From NCBI GenBank assembly GCA_012934845.2, contig WNNJ02001489.1:44744-108743 (forward strand): 64,000 nt of DNA, in the 5' to 3' direction. Source of the DNA: Pomphorhynchus laevis. Lineage: Eukaryota > Acanthocephala > Palaeacanthocephala > Echinorhynchida > Pomphorhynchidae. Made by a program: the position numbers and the translations under genes. This document shows positions 1 to 10,648 of the stretch, in pieces; position 1 is the first letter of the stretch; every line of letters begins with the position of its first letter. Under the pieces are notes generated by a model. It was not told where the DNA came from. It was given only the letters and a program-made list of their open reading frames with translations, and did no database searches.

Positions 1-1670
1 TTGTAGTTATAGTTGGTTACAATGTTGATGAACTGGATGGACTCGGTGGAAGCGGGGCGGTCGAGGCGGATGTTGAAGTCGCCAAGAACGATTGAAGGGA
101 TGGAGGACAAAGAACAGTGGGACAGAAGGTCAACGAGTTCGGTTAAAAATAAGGAGGTAGGAGCAGTCGAAACAGGACGGTATACAATGGCTAGATCTAG
201 AGTGATCGGGTTAGAAGAACGAAGGGTGAGCATTTCAAAAGAGCTAGAACTGAAAGGGGAAGTGATTTTGCGAATAGACGCGGGGTGACGATCGAATGCG
301 ACAATGCCGCCATAATTAGAGAATCTGGAAGGAGATTTGCTGAGGGGGGCGAGCGGATTCGTCTAGTGAGCAACTAGCAGAGAGCAAACGGCGGATGGGG
401 AGGTCGTCAGAATCGGAGTGTTAGGATTTGGTTAGGCAGAAGAGATCGATGGATTGCTTTGTGAATAGGTTGAGCATGAGATCGGATATATTGAGAATAT
501 ATCTAGTGTTGAGGAGGCCGAGGCGTAAACCGTGTGTGGTGGTGATAGGGGCTAGTAGAGAATACACATAGGGGAGATGGAGCGCCATCGAATTTTTGGA
601 AGGGTGTGAACAACTTGAAAATTTCCGTCGATGTTTCGGATGGAGAGAGATGTTTCGCCGTTTTCCTCGCGACGGCGTTTTTCGATGCGGGCAGATGAGA
701 GTTGAGCGATTTCGGAGGGGGTGCGATCGGGGAAAATGCGAGTGGCTGAAGAGGACATGAGTTTGAATCGTTGGGAGAGGACAGAAGACGCGTGAGGGCA
801 ATGCTTGAAAACAATTTTTTGGAGAGAGGGCTGGGAAGGATTAGATTGAGAAGATTTGTTTAGGCGGATGAATGCGACAGGAGATATGTTGTTGAAAAAT
901 GATGGTTTATCCGCAGGAAAAAGAGACGAGAGGATAGATGTAAATGCGGAAACATCGTGGTCGAGTCGTGCTTGTAGAGATAAAGCGGTGGAAGGAGTGA
1001 TATTAGTGACGATGACGCAACGATCGCGAGAAGGAAAGCGTTTCCGTAAAGGAGGACGAGTAACACGAGTTAGTGAGATCACGATAGGAGAGCTGGGAGT
1101 TAAGGATATTAAGGGAGTAGTTTAACTGCGGAAGACAAAGAGGATTAGGATAATATAGAGGGTGGTGAGCGATGTGAGGAAAGGTTATGAGTGGAAAGAT
1201 TGTGGAGGTTGATGGAGGTGATTTTGATTGAGGGATGTAGGTTATTGAGAAACGAGACAGAAGGGAAGATACGGTTGGTGTGTCGGGAAGTGAAGACATG
1301 GGATTAGAAGTGCATGTGATGACAGGATCAGTTGGTTGACAAAGGATATCAGAAACGATTGGAGTGGTTTGAGTGGACACGTTGGAGGTTGATATGTTCT
1401 TATGGGAGAGGTCGCGCCTGAGTTTGTTGGCACAAAAGCCGCATAGAAAGTCTTCTTTAGACTTACTGCTGTCGCATGTGATTGTAATCTAGACGCAGCA
1501 GTCGTGTCAAACGCTGTACTTGTAGTTGAGCACAGTTGGTGTCAGTCGTAGCTGTCTTCTTACGTCCTCCCATCGTCGTCCTTGTTTATTAAAACTGTTA
1601 AATTGGCTGGATTGATCTAGCACTGGATTGATCTGGAACTGGATTGATCTGGAACTGGATTGATCTGGAA
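1..1670 (-). mobile_element. LINE family B (L2/CR1-like), 5' part with ORF1-like region and start of APE endonuclease
   Basis: Read on the minus strand, this begins near 1573 with an ATG (MGGRKKTA) and a short Cys-containing stretch (LCGFCANKL near 1430). A long ORF1-like region follows (about 1380-552). Near 690-600 it has RDRTPSEIAQ followed by RRREENGETSLSIRN, a pattern I know from the end of ORF1 in L2/CR1-like LINEs. An apurinic-type endonuclease starts at about 540. Its motif GDFNIRLD lies near 90-65, after which the element runs off the left edge. The reading frame changes several times and stops are present in the endonuclease part, so this copy is not active. Family knowledge: such elements encode an RNA-binding ORF1 and an endonuclease-reverse transcriptase. 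The clade call is inference; APE-type LINE is firm. Confidence 0.75.
1605..1670. repeat. Short tandem repeat at the 5' end of LINE B, about four units of 17 bp
   Basis: The unit ACTGGATTGATCTGGA is repeated about four times, the first copy being degenerate. It sits immediately upstream of the ORF1 start of LINE B (minus strand), where many LINEs carry promoter monomers. A promoter role is inference. Confidence 0.7.
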
Positions 1671-1696
1671 TGTTAGTAGTTTATTGTCAAGAAAGT

Positions 1697-2490
1697 TTTT
1701 ACTAGTTTTTACTTATTATCTCTTGGGTTGCTTGCGAGAATTGTTAACATGCTGGAAAAATATTGTTGTATACCAAGCGATTCTTCTATGAAGATTGCCC
1801 TGATGCACGTCGGTTCTACCATACTACATGTGTGCTTCAAGGTTCTCCACTTTCTCCAATCTTGTATCTTGCTGCCTCCATTGAACTTTACAAAAAATTT
1901 AAACGCGATTTACATCTAGTGGTATACGCTGATGATACCACATCCCTGTTTTCTGGACGCAGGTGCAAATATATAGTCTCAGACATCAGTCAATTCTTGT
2001 TAAGATTAAATGATAACTTACCCTCATCTAATCTTATTTTGAACTCCAACAAATCGCAGGTGGTCGTCTTTCATGGTGCCCCTGCCACCAAAAAGAAACT
2101 TAAGAGACTAACACTCTTTGCACTCCTCCATTTTGTAGCCTCAACCACTAAAAGTATTAGTACATAGACTAAAACGTATTCTGAAGAGAGCTAGGTGGTC
2201 CCTGAAACAGGCTCAGCATCTGTCATTGAATGGGAAAACCCAAGTGCGCCTCTGGGGTACTTGGGCTATCTCGGGATTAGTCTTCTTTTTAAAAGGACGT
2301 CCCCCATACCAATTACTAAGGTTTATCAACCTTCTCATATCGCGATCAACAAGCATTGCCCAACTTGATTTGATTTTTCGGGGGAGGGGTGAAAGACACC
2401 GTGTGCTTCAGTTGGGGAGCGGTGTGTTTTATTGACTGGAGGTCTCAGATCCCACTGAACCTGAGGTCGTGACTATTTTTTGAGGACTCA
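1697..2490 (+). mobile_element. LINE family A, 5'-truncated copy 1 (RT palm to 3' end)
   Basis: The copy starts inside the reverse transcriptase, matching the long copy from about 7320 onwards. The frame at 1763-2167 reads LYTKRFFYED, VLQGSPLSPILY and LVVYADDT (the catalytic YADD box), then the thumb. After a frame change it has RLWGTWAISG and the G-rich 3' end shared with the other family A copies. Relative to 7400-7760, VLQGSP replaces VPQGSP. It is 5' truncated, as expected of target-primed reverse transcription, and is broken. Confidence 0.85.
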
Positions 2491-2830
2491 CATTATTGTG
2501 TCTGGCATTTTTTTATAATTTGACCTATTTTCTTTAATGCATGTTTCATTTTTTAAAAATCCTTATTGTTAATTTTTTGGTGTATGCGTGTTTTTTCGGT
2601 ATTTTCCTTTTCTTTTTAAGTAGAAATGTGGGACACATAAATGCTTGTACTTTTGAATAAATGCTAAAAAAACAAAATTTTGTGAACATTTTATTGTAAT
2701 CCCGATGATGGCAGAATCTATTGAAATTTAGTAATTTTTTAATAAAGGGAAACATTTTCTTCTTCATTCCAGTAAAACTATCTAATAATAATATATATTA
2801 TAATAATATATTAATATATTACTTATTAAT

Positions 2831-2932
2831 AATTTTTCTAATATGCGTCAAGTTCATTCAGTCATACTCATGAAACTTTATTGTCTCTAGTTGATTTTCT
2901 CAAGCTAAATATTATATTCATAGGAATTAAAC
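2831..2932. repeat. 102-bp direct repeat, left copy
   Basis: This is nearly identical to 3438-3539 (two differences seen). Together the copies bracket a 505-bp segment just upstream of the ribosomal protein S13 gene. It is too long for a usual LINE target-site duplication, but two other insertions in the window have flanks of the same size class. Confidence 0.85.
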
Positions 2933-3437
2933 GAGATTCGTTGTAATTAAAAGATTCTTGTGTGCTCCGATTTTAATGAGACTGAGCATGTGCAACAAAA
3001 ACGTTTACGTATAAGAACGTCAGCTTAATTCTTTCAGTTCGCAGCCCAGATACAGCTATTCTATGAGGGCGCCGGCTTCTTAACTTGTCGACTTGTTTTC
3101 AAGACGCAAATTTTTTAAACGAAAACATCTTTTGTCATTATATTCAGTATATTTGCACAACCTGATCGTCGAATTGATCTGTTATTACAATCATTTTTGT
3201 TGCGAATGATTTTTGCTTTTATGTAGTGCCTCCTGATATGACTATTTGAGGAGAAGGCAAACATTGACTTCATATAAAATCAATTAATAGTATTTACGTT
3301 TTATTCCTCGAGACATTTTAACTAACTTTTTCAAGTGAACAAGTGGTTAGTGCTATTTGCTTTAAACCACCACATGGCATGCATTTAATGCAAAATTTGC
3401 TGAATTAACAATAACCTACCTTTGTGACTTCAGTGCT
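2933..3437. other. Unidentified 505-bp segment between 102-bp direct repeats
   Basis: No family was recognised. A possible acceptor (TTCTTTCAG near 3030) precedes a 26-codon open stretch reading FAAQIQLFYEGAG, but nothing corroborates an exon. It may be an insertion, or the original promoter region of S13 with one duplicated flank. Confidence 0.4.
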
Positions 3438-3539
3438 AATTTTTCTAATATGCGCCAAGTTCATTCAGTCATACTCATGAAACTTTATTGTCTCTAGTTG
3501 ATTTTGTCAAGCTAAATATTATATTCATAGGAATTAAAC
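3438..3539. repeat. 102-bp direct repeat, right copy
   Basis: Partner of 2831-2932, lying 160 bp upstream of the S13 start codon. If the segment between them is an insertion, this copy would be part of the S13 upstream region. Confidence 0.85.
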
Positions 3540-3698
3540 TTAGATTAAAAATAAATATTTTATCTAATTAAACTATTAGATTTATGCAGCCTACTTTCGT
3601 TTCCTGCTGATTTTATAGGCTGTTTTCCTGTATTTAATGTTTATAAACGTTTAACGATTTTAATTTAATAATAATCGTAGATAAAAATCAAGTGAAAA

Positions 3699-4274
3699 AT
3701 GGGTCGTATGCACACGCCTGGCAAGGGTATAAGCAGGTCATGTTTGCCGTATCGTCGCCGTGTACCTGCCTGCCAAAAGCTAACATCTGATGACGTCACA
3801 GAGCAGATATGCCAATTGGCTAGAAAAGGTCTAAGTCCAAGCCAAATCGGTGTCGTCCTTAGAGATTCGCATGGTGTGGCTCAGGTAATAATTTATTTAT
3901 CAGCACATATATTTTTAGTGAGTATGCGTTAATTTAAAATAAATAGGTCAGATTTATTACCGGTAATAAAATCCTACGGATACTGAAGTCAAAAGGTCTG
4001 GCCCCTACTATTCCAGAAGACCTTTATGCTCTTATAAAGAAGGCGGTGTCAATGCGAAAGCATTTGGAGCGCAATCGCAAGGACAAGGATTCACTGTTTC
4101 GCTTAATTTTAGTTGAAAGTAGAATTCATCGTTTATCTCGGTATTTCGTCAATGTTTCTGCGATTGGTTAATTTACGATTTACATGATTTATGTTCAGAT
4201 ATTACAAGACGACTAAAGTTATCGGACCAACTTGGAAGTACCAATCGTCAACAGCGTCTGCGCTTTTAGCCTAA
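3699..4274 (+). CDS. RPS13: 40S ribosomal protein S13 (uS15), complete, three exons
   Basis: Exons are 3699-3884, 3947-4140 and 4199-4274. Introns are 62 and 58 nt with GT-AG ends (GTAATA...AATAG and GTATTT...TTCAG). The spliced product is 151 residues, the usual length of eukaryotic S13. It starts [10 protein letters not shown], contains [25 protein letters not shown] at the first junction, [32 protein letters not shown] and [11 protein letters not shown] across the second junction, and ends [13 protein letters not shown]. The protein binds 18S rRNA in the small subunit and contacts the large subunit. Substitutions such as [13 protein letters not shown], where animals usually have ALPYRRSVPTWLK, point to a fast-evolving lineage. 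The frame is unbroken and both introns fall at sensible phases, so I consider it functional. No promoter was identified; a 102-bp duplication lies just upstream. Confidence 0.96.
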
Positions 4275-5139
4275 ACTAGTTCTAAATCATTTTGAACATC
4301 TAAAAAATCGTTTTTCTGACTTTATGTTTATTACAGCTTGTTTTAAAAATTAATAACTTGCATTTATTAGCGAATTGACTACACTATAAATAAGTAAGAA
4401 ATAATTTCAAAGAACATTATCAACCTTCAAATACCGATAATGTTTTTAAAATGTTCAGGTAATTCGTACATTAAAGCTGTTTTCACTTTAGCTGAATCGG
4501 ATGTTCGTGGATGGCTTAGTGATTAACATTAACTAGACACTACATAATTATCAAAGTTGCATGCATACATTTTATCAAATTAAAAACTTTTATCAAGTTT
4601 TCGAGTGAAGATGATCTTTCAAGTATTAAAATTACAGTTGATGACAAGTCACGAGAACTTATAGAACTTATTAAAATAAAATCAAAGGATATACTGCGTA
4701 AATTAACGTATTTATAAAATACTAAATTATCAAAAAGTATTTTAATAGTTTCAGCCATCTGATTCATTCTTTCTCAGAGTGGTGGGTACTGACCACCTTG
4801 GGTCCACTGAATGCTTCAGAAGGCAGTGCAGCGAAATGACAGATCGAGTGTCGGTGAAATGGTCAAGGGTATCCTCAAATACACTATTAATGTAATTTTT
4901 GATAAAAATTTATCTTATATTAAAATATTTAATAAAAATTATCTTGTATTTAAATTTTCATAAATTAAAAGCAATCAATTTCTTCGTTACTTGGTTTTCT
5001 TTATTGTTTTTACAAATTAAATATTTAAAGCTTTGCTAATACGGGGTCTGATTTGAGAAGTATTAAGATTTTTTAAGCACCCCCTTTTTGGAATACAATA
5101 ATCATAACAATCTTTTATTTTTATCAACTTATACCTTAA
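4275..5139. other. Intergenic region between S13 and LINE A
   Basis: AT-rich 3' flank of S13. A less AT-rich island at 4775-4890 is open for about 40 codons (VVGTDHLGSTECF...) but was not recognised. It could belong to the 5' part of the LINE A copy or be unrelated. Confidence 0.5.
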
Positions 5140-8100
5140 GATATAGTTATGATATAGTTACGTCCAAAATATAGTTATTGTGGACGTGACCATCCCACCT
5201 GGTCCAAGAAATGCATTTTTTCAAACAATACAGATCTAAATTCTCCTCGCCAACACAAGCCACTAAAGAGGCTACCAGCTTCTCAAATTCCACCTCTAGA
5301 TTGTCCGATAAGGATATACTCAGACTGCTTGATAAGAATAAACAAAGTATTCTCAAGTCAATCGAAAGCCTTATTGCTAAACAACTTTCTGTATTGTTTA
5401 CAGATCCGGAAATCCCTGACCAAACTATCTTGGATGAGTTTACTATTCCATCATAAACGGCAACTCTATCATCCAAAAGGAGGGGGGCTTCGGCTCATCC
5501 CATCCCCCTATCAAGATCGGCAATCTCCTGAAAAGTAAGAAAATAAGGGGAAATAAAGATGCTGCCCATGGGCAAGTACCTGCCCCGGATGATTCTAGTA
5601 ACGGGAAGGGAAACCTTCCCGTCACTAGCTCGGTCAAGGTTGGCAATCCCACAATCCAACTAATCCATCACAGTGCAGAGTACTCGTGAGCCTTTTTCAC
5701 TGAATATCCTTCAGTAGAATTCGGGAGGTGATTCTGCCCTTAGACTTCTATCTGGTAGAGATGCAGATGTTATAGTCTTTCAGGAGACGCGGTCTATCCG
5801 TCAACCTCAGAACATTACTCGATTTATCCCAAAGAATATATGTTCCCACTATACTCCGTACATAACCCCACCTCACTCCTCTTCATCTCAAGGCTCTTGA
5901 ACTTAGTTAAGTGCTCCATAAGGTCATCTCTCCTATTAAACTACTCATGTCCAGCCATGTCTTGTTTAGTAGTTTCACTCAGTAAGAACGGTAAACGCCT
6001 CAGTCTAGCCAATGTCTACATCTATCCAGGGGAAATTCACAAGAACCGTGACCTGCTGGATAGTATTATTGACAGCGGTTATGACATGAAACTTGGGGAT
6101 TTCAACGACAGAACTGGTCGTTGGATCAATGCATCACTTCGCAGAGTTAGGAACGGTTATCTTATTAACAAACCTATGCCCCCTACCTTTCATTGAACAT
6201 CAACAAATTCTATCCTCGACATTTTACTGCTTCACTCGAGGTGGTTGTCAAACCCCTCTGCACGGAGCAGTCGCGCCAGCAATTGTCCACCTATCATGAC
6301 CTAATTCGTTGGAGAATAGATGAAGATATGTTGCTTCGTAGGAGGTTTCACTTTGATCTGATCAGAGTGGCCTTCTTTCAAGCGGCTATCCAACTCTTTC
6401 CCAGAATATGAAATGAGAGTTTGACCGAATTTAATACCTACCTCTTTTCGCAAGCTACTGCGATTTTATCGACTACCTATAAAGATCGTATATACAATCC
6501 CACTCCGACGAAACTCAAGGTCCTAGCGAAATTGCTTAACCTCCCTAATCTCTCTGTTTCCGCCAGACAGGCTCTCTCGAATAAATACTGGAGCACTAGA
6601 TATAGGTTCCAGCTGAGTAGGGATAGGACGAGTATTGCTCGCCTTAATCCTTCTCAGTCTTCCTTTTGGAAGATTTTCAAGAAGTTTGTTTGCTGGAAGG
6701 ATAGGGCATTGGGTTGGATAGGGAATGTAGGCCTTAATAAAGTTTTGGAGGAGTCACTAGCCCTACACAACAATGGAGCCACTCAATCACCTCAACCAAT
6801 CCCACCTTGGTGTAACTTCAGGAGTAGGGATCTATCTGTTACGGATATCCTTAACTCCTGGGTCCACTCCCGGGCACCTCCAAATCCGTCGCTCCACTTT
6901 CTTCTCGGGTCTGTCAGCTTTTGACAGCTGATTAGAGAAGAGAGGTGGCCGTCACAATGCTTCTAGCATCCCCATCCGATGTAGCAGGCATCAATATTAG
7001 TAAGCGTGTTTTTATTCCTAAGAAAAAATTCTGCTCATGCCCTAAAGATCTGCGACCCATTTCGATTCAAAATGCCCTCGTGTCGATTTACGAAAAAGCG
7101 CTTGTGTGTAAAATCCGCCACCATATAAGTAGGCGTAATTTGATCCCTCCAGGTTTTCATGGTTTCGTCAAAGGTCGCTCGGTCCATTCAGCAGTTGGTG
7201 AGGTGGAGCAGTTTTGTCGGGATAATAGCCATCGTCTAGTTGTGGCTGTTTTCCTTGACTTTTCTGCTGCATTTGACCGCATCTCTATTCCTTTTGTGAT
7301 CTCTTCTCTCAGGTCCCTCGGGTTGCCTGCGAGAATTGTGAACAGAGTGGAGATCCTGCTGTATACCAAGCGATTTTACTATGAAGACGACCCTGATGCG
7401 CGTCAGTTCTACCCTATTACAGGTGTACCTCAAGGATCCCCACTTTCTCCTATCTTATATCTTGCTGCCTCCGTTAACCTATTCAAAATATTTAAACGCG
7501 AACAACGTCTTGTGGTGTACGCTGATGACACCACAGCCCTGTTCACTGGACACAGGTGTAAAGACGTAGTCTCTGACATCAGCCGTTTCTTTTTAAGATT
7601 AAAAGACCAGTTACCCATATCCAATCTTATTTTAAACTCCGCCAAATCGCAGGCGGTTGTCTTTCATGGCACCCCTGCAACTAAGAAAAAACTTAAGAGA
7701 TTAGCACTCTCGCGCTCTCCTCCATATTTGCCTCTGAACCACTTCCCACCTTCACAAGTCGAGTAAAATACCTGGGGTTCACCGTTACGATAAACTGGTC
7801 AGCGAAAGCTGACCTGGATAGACTCAAACGTATCCTGAAGAAAGCTAGATGAGCTCTGAAACGGGCTCAGCATCTGTCGTTTAAAGGGAAAGCCCAGGTG
7901 CGCCTTTGGGGCACCTGAGCTATCTCGGGTTTAGTCTTCTTCTCAAGAGGACATCCCCCAGAGCAAAGGCTAAAGTTTCTTAAGCTCCTCGTCTCTCGTT
8001 TACCAGCATAGTCCGCGCCGATTGGATTCTTCGGGGGGGGGTGAAAGACCCCGGGTGGTTCAGTCGGAAGGCGGCGTGTTGGATCGGTTGGGGGAGCTCA

Positions 8101-8165
8101 GATCCCCCTCGACCTAAGCCATAGAAGAATAGACAGAAGACTATCAAATCTGAACATCGTTGACT
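5140..8165 (+). mobile_element. LINE family A, long copy: 5' region, APE endonuclease, reverse transcriptase, 3' end
   Basis: Parts in order: a 5' coding stretch at 5211-5456 (LSDKDILRLLDKNKQS); endonuclease pieces at about 5720-5880 (DVIVFQETRS) and 5960-6190 (VYIYPGEIH, GDFNDRTGRW); a linker at 6421-6924; reverse transcriptase at 6945-7766 with DLRPISIQNA, GFVKGRSVHS, FLDFSAAFDR, GVPQGSPLSPILY and YADDT; then a post-RT tail near 7770-8100 (KYLGFTVTINWS, RLWGT, AISGLVFFSR) ending in a G-rich tract. RT motifs A (FSAAFD), B (PQGSP) and C (YADD) are all intact in one 273-residue frame. The whole element is nevertheless split over several frames with stops, so it is not autonomous as it stands. 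It is an APE-type non-LTR element; the exact clade (Jockey/R1/I group) is not assigned. Three shorter copies elsewhere share the same 3' end. Confidence 0.9.
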
Positions 8166-8636
8166 GTTTTGAATATAATCTGACTATCTTTTTGTTTTGA
8201 CGATTTTCTTATTTATTTTCGATGTTTACCTTAATCATTGTGACTTTTGAATTTGATGTTTTTTTTGGCGAGGAATTTTACCTCCTAGTGTCCATTAGGC
8301 GAAATCTATTCGTGAATATATTTTTAAGTTAATGGAAAGGAATAATGCCATATATTTAGATCGATAATAACAGATCGATTGCGTCAATTTTGGTCATTCG
8401 CAGCTAAGGAACTAATAACGGCGTCAGAATACGATCGCGTATTCTCTCGATCATCTCATTACAGAGATCGTCTTAGCAAGTTAACAATCTCAGCACGTTG
8501 GGCCTTTACCACTGAGCGTACATTAACAAATCTAAGTTGGCATTGTTTTCCGCCTTGCTTATCATTGCCCATATTTAAGATGTTTTCAGTGTTTATAGTT
8601 TTCAGTGTTTATTTAAGGATTAGTGTTTCTAATCCC
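8166..8636. other. Flank of LINE A with a possible minus-strand LINE endonuclease fragment
   Basis: Most of this stretch is AT-rich. On the minus strand at about 8560-8380, the reading VNVRSVVKAQRAEIVNLL resembles the start of a LINE apurinic endonuclease (the N.RS...K pattern). It is too short to classify. Confidence 0.3.
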
Positions 8637-9396
8637 TAAATATTAATAATAATTGTAACTGCAATACCGCAGGTGTATAGCATCTAGTACAATGTACATG
8701 TGGATTGCAATATATAGGAAAAACATATCAAATGTTAAAAACTAGGTTTAGGCAACACATATATAATATACAGCATAATAGTCAAACTATATTTCATAAA
8801 CATATGAGATTAATAGGACATGATATAGGATATATATCAATATATAATATTGATATAAACATATCAATATTAAATCAAAAACTATTAGAAAGAGAAGATT
8901 TTTGGATCTAAATAAACACAATAATATTAAAAATAAATTTAAAATCATTAGCGGAATATTTTTATGGATTGATAAACTTTGTATTAGAATAAGTAGATAA
9001 ACTTTATATTAGAATAGATATTAGAATAATAATATACTTTGTATTAGAATAAGATACTAGATAGTTATTTCAGAGGAAATACATCATTAGCATGTATTTG
9101 GCCCCGCTGCTATGTTGGGTAGAGGAGTTAGGGGCCGAAACCTGATAGCATAGCAGTTCCTCCTGATGACCTCTAATTCTTATTCTGATACAACGTCTGT
9201 TATTTATTAGTCAATTCATAAAAATGACGTTTATTTTAAATTTCAATTTTTTATTTTAACTTGATTTAAATTATAGAAAATCTAAAAACAATTATTAATT
9301 TTATTATTTAATTATTAAATTTTGATTTAGCATTATTATGTTTTGTTTATTTTATAATTATATTAAATACGTAGACTCAGTTAGCTGATTTGATTA
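8637..9396 (+). mobile_element. Penelope-like element fragment with GIY-YIG endonuclease and 3' tail (left arm of inverted repeat)
   Basis: The coding part near 8660-8911 reads CTCGLQYIGKT, then LKTRFRQH, and ends LEREDFWI. This is the GIY-YIG nuclease of Penelope-like retroelements, here as QYIG, with the upstream CxC pair typical of that domain. A non-coding tail follows to 9396. It ends in the GTAGACTCAGTTAGCTGAT segment found in the other PLE tails of this window. The element is 5' truncated and broken upstream of the nuclease. A nearly identical copy lies in reverse at 12144-12904. Family knowledge: PLEs pair a telomerase-like reverse transcriptase with a GIY-YIG nuclease. Confidence 0.85.
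9100..9179 (+). other. Conserved structured segment of the PLE 3' tail (candidate ribozyme-like or pseudoknot RNA)
   Basis: Complementary segments are GGCCCC (9100-9105) with GGGGCC (9131-9136), and CTGCTATG (9107-9114) with CATAGCAG (9149-9156); these interleave as a pseudoknot would. GAGTTAGGGG (9125-9134) can also pair with CCTCTAATTC (9170-9179). GAAA (9137-9140) and CTGATGA (9163-9169) look like hammerhead core boxes, but their order is permuted and no stem III is obvious. PLEs are known to carry hammerhead motifs. The same block recurs near 12370, 16010 and 48380, and partly near 18360. Conservation is seen directly; catalysis is inference. Confidence 0.4.
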
Positions 9397-9584
9397 TCTA
9401 AAATTATCGATTCTTTTAGTTTTCTTAAATTCGTAGTCATTGTTAGTCTGCGCATTTCAACTGAAGAGATAGTGAGATAGCTAAATAATTCCTTATTTAA
9501 AGTTCATTGGTTCCTAATCTATGCCGGTTTAAATATTCCACATAAGATCCATATTAGAAATGAGATTCATATTAGAAATGTGTC

Positions 9585-9975
9585 ACCAGCGTTCGTCCTT
9601 GTACGCGTACAGAACTTGATCAATAAGAGCTCATACTTCGAAGGTTTAAGAAATTATGTACTCAGGTACGATATCTTCCCTATGAGACACGAATAAAAAG
9701 TTTGAATATGCCGACAGTGCGTGAAAGGTTCCTTCTTTTCGATCTTCTAGCTATGTTTTGACTAATTAATAAAGATGAAATTTTTTTGGCAAATAGAGTT
9801 GAACTCAATGACCGGGATGGACGTAGAGGGCACTCGAAAGTACTAGTAGTACATGAACACGGAAAATACCCTCGTCATTTCTGACTGTCACATCGAGCGG
9901 TAAATGTTTGGAATCGTCTTCCAGCTCATGTCGTTTCGGTTCATACAATCAATGAATTCAAATAAAATATAAAGA
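9585..9975 (+). mobile_element. LINE C-terminal fragment (CR1/Jockey-like)
   Basis: Across frames the stretch reads NMPTVRERFLL, RGHSKVLVVH, VNVWNRLPAHVV and INEFK. This matches the C-terminal end of CR1/Jockey-type polymerases (HS...VN.WN.LP..VV...FK). Stops and frame changes are present, so it is a decayed fragment about 400 bp long. It lies downstream of the LIM-homeodomain gene. Confidence 0.65.
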
Positions 9976-10489
9976 GCTAGATTTGTAATGAGAATGAGTG
10001 GTGGTTGCTGCATTACCCATGGTCCAGATATATCTATAGTGAATGATTGTTTTCTTGTATTATTTTTGTGTGAGCGATCAAAACAGCCTTATGGTTATGT
10101 CCTGTAATAATATGATTAATTCTGATTCAAATAGATTCATAACATGCCGTAATTTTAAGATCCAAAGCATCTGGTTATAACTCACGTGTTGCAGCAACAC
10201 CTGTGATATTCCTCAGACGATAAATTTTTATATATGCCATTTAATAACGTTATTATTTAATTGGCGTGAATTCTTTGAAGTACTTTGTCTGTATGACATT
10301 TAACACTACCAAAAGCACTTGAGAAGTTGACCTTATCGTTACGAATATCAAAGAAACTACGCCGTCTGTGTTTCCATATAGCGTCGCTGAATGTGCAATC
10401 AAAACAAAAATATTATTTTGTAAATACATAAAGTCACGACAGAAACGCATTCAAGCGGAATTGAACAAAAATATACACAGTCGGAATTT
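9976..10489. other. 3' flank of the LIM-homeodomain gene
   Basis: AT-rich sequence without recognisable coding. It would hold the 3' UTR and polyadenylation site of the minus-strand gene ending at 10490; I could not place the site with confidence. Confidence 0.5.
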
Positions 10490-10648
10490 TCAGACGTTAG
10501 ATAAATGTTTTACTTTACGCTGTTTTACAGTGTTGTGGCAGTATTCTCCTTCCAGTTTATCTTTCGCGTCGTTTACGCAGCTAATGGATTCACGCTTTAG
10601 CTGTACCTTATCCTTTCGTGCTTTTGCTCGAGCGTTTTGGAACCAGAC
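10490..10648 (-). CDS. LIM-homeodomain gene, last exon (homeodomain helix 3 and C-terminus)
   Basis: 159 nt, phase 0 start after a TTTCAAG acceptor. It encodes VWFQNARAKARKDKVQLK and a Lys-rich tail ending KHLSNV then TGA. The recognition helix carries W48, F49, N51 and R53 in standard places. Confidence 0.92.
   Translation of the reverse strand, partial: VWFQNARAKARKDKVQLKRESISCVNDAKDKLEGEYCHNTVKQRKVKHLSNV

Noticed and set aside
8705-8911. Host GIY-YIG nuclease gene
   Set aside because: An identical inverted copy, upstream truncation and an attached PLE tail show it is retroelement debris.
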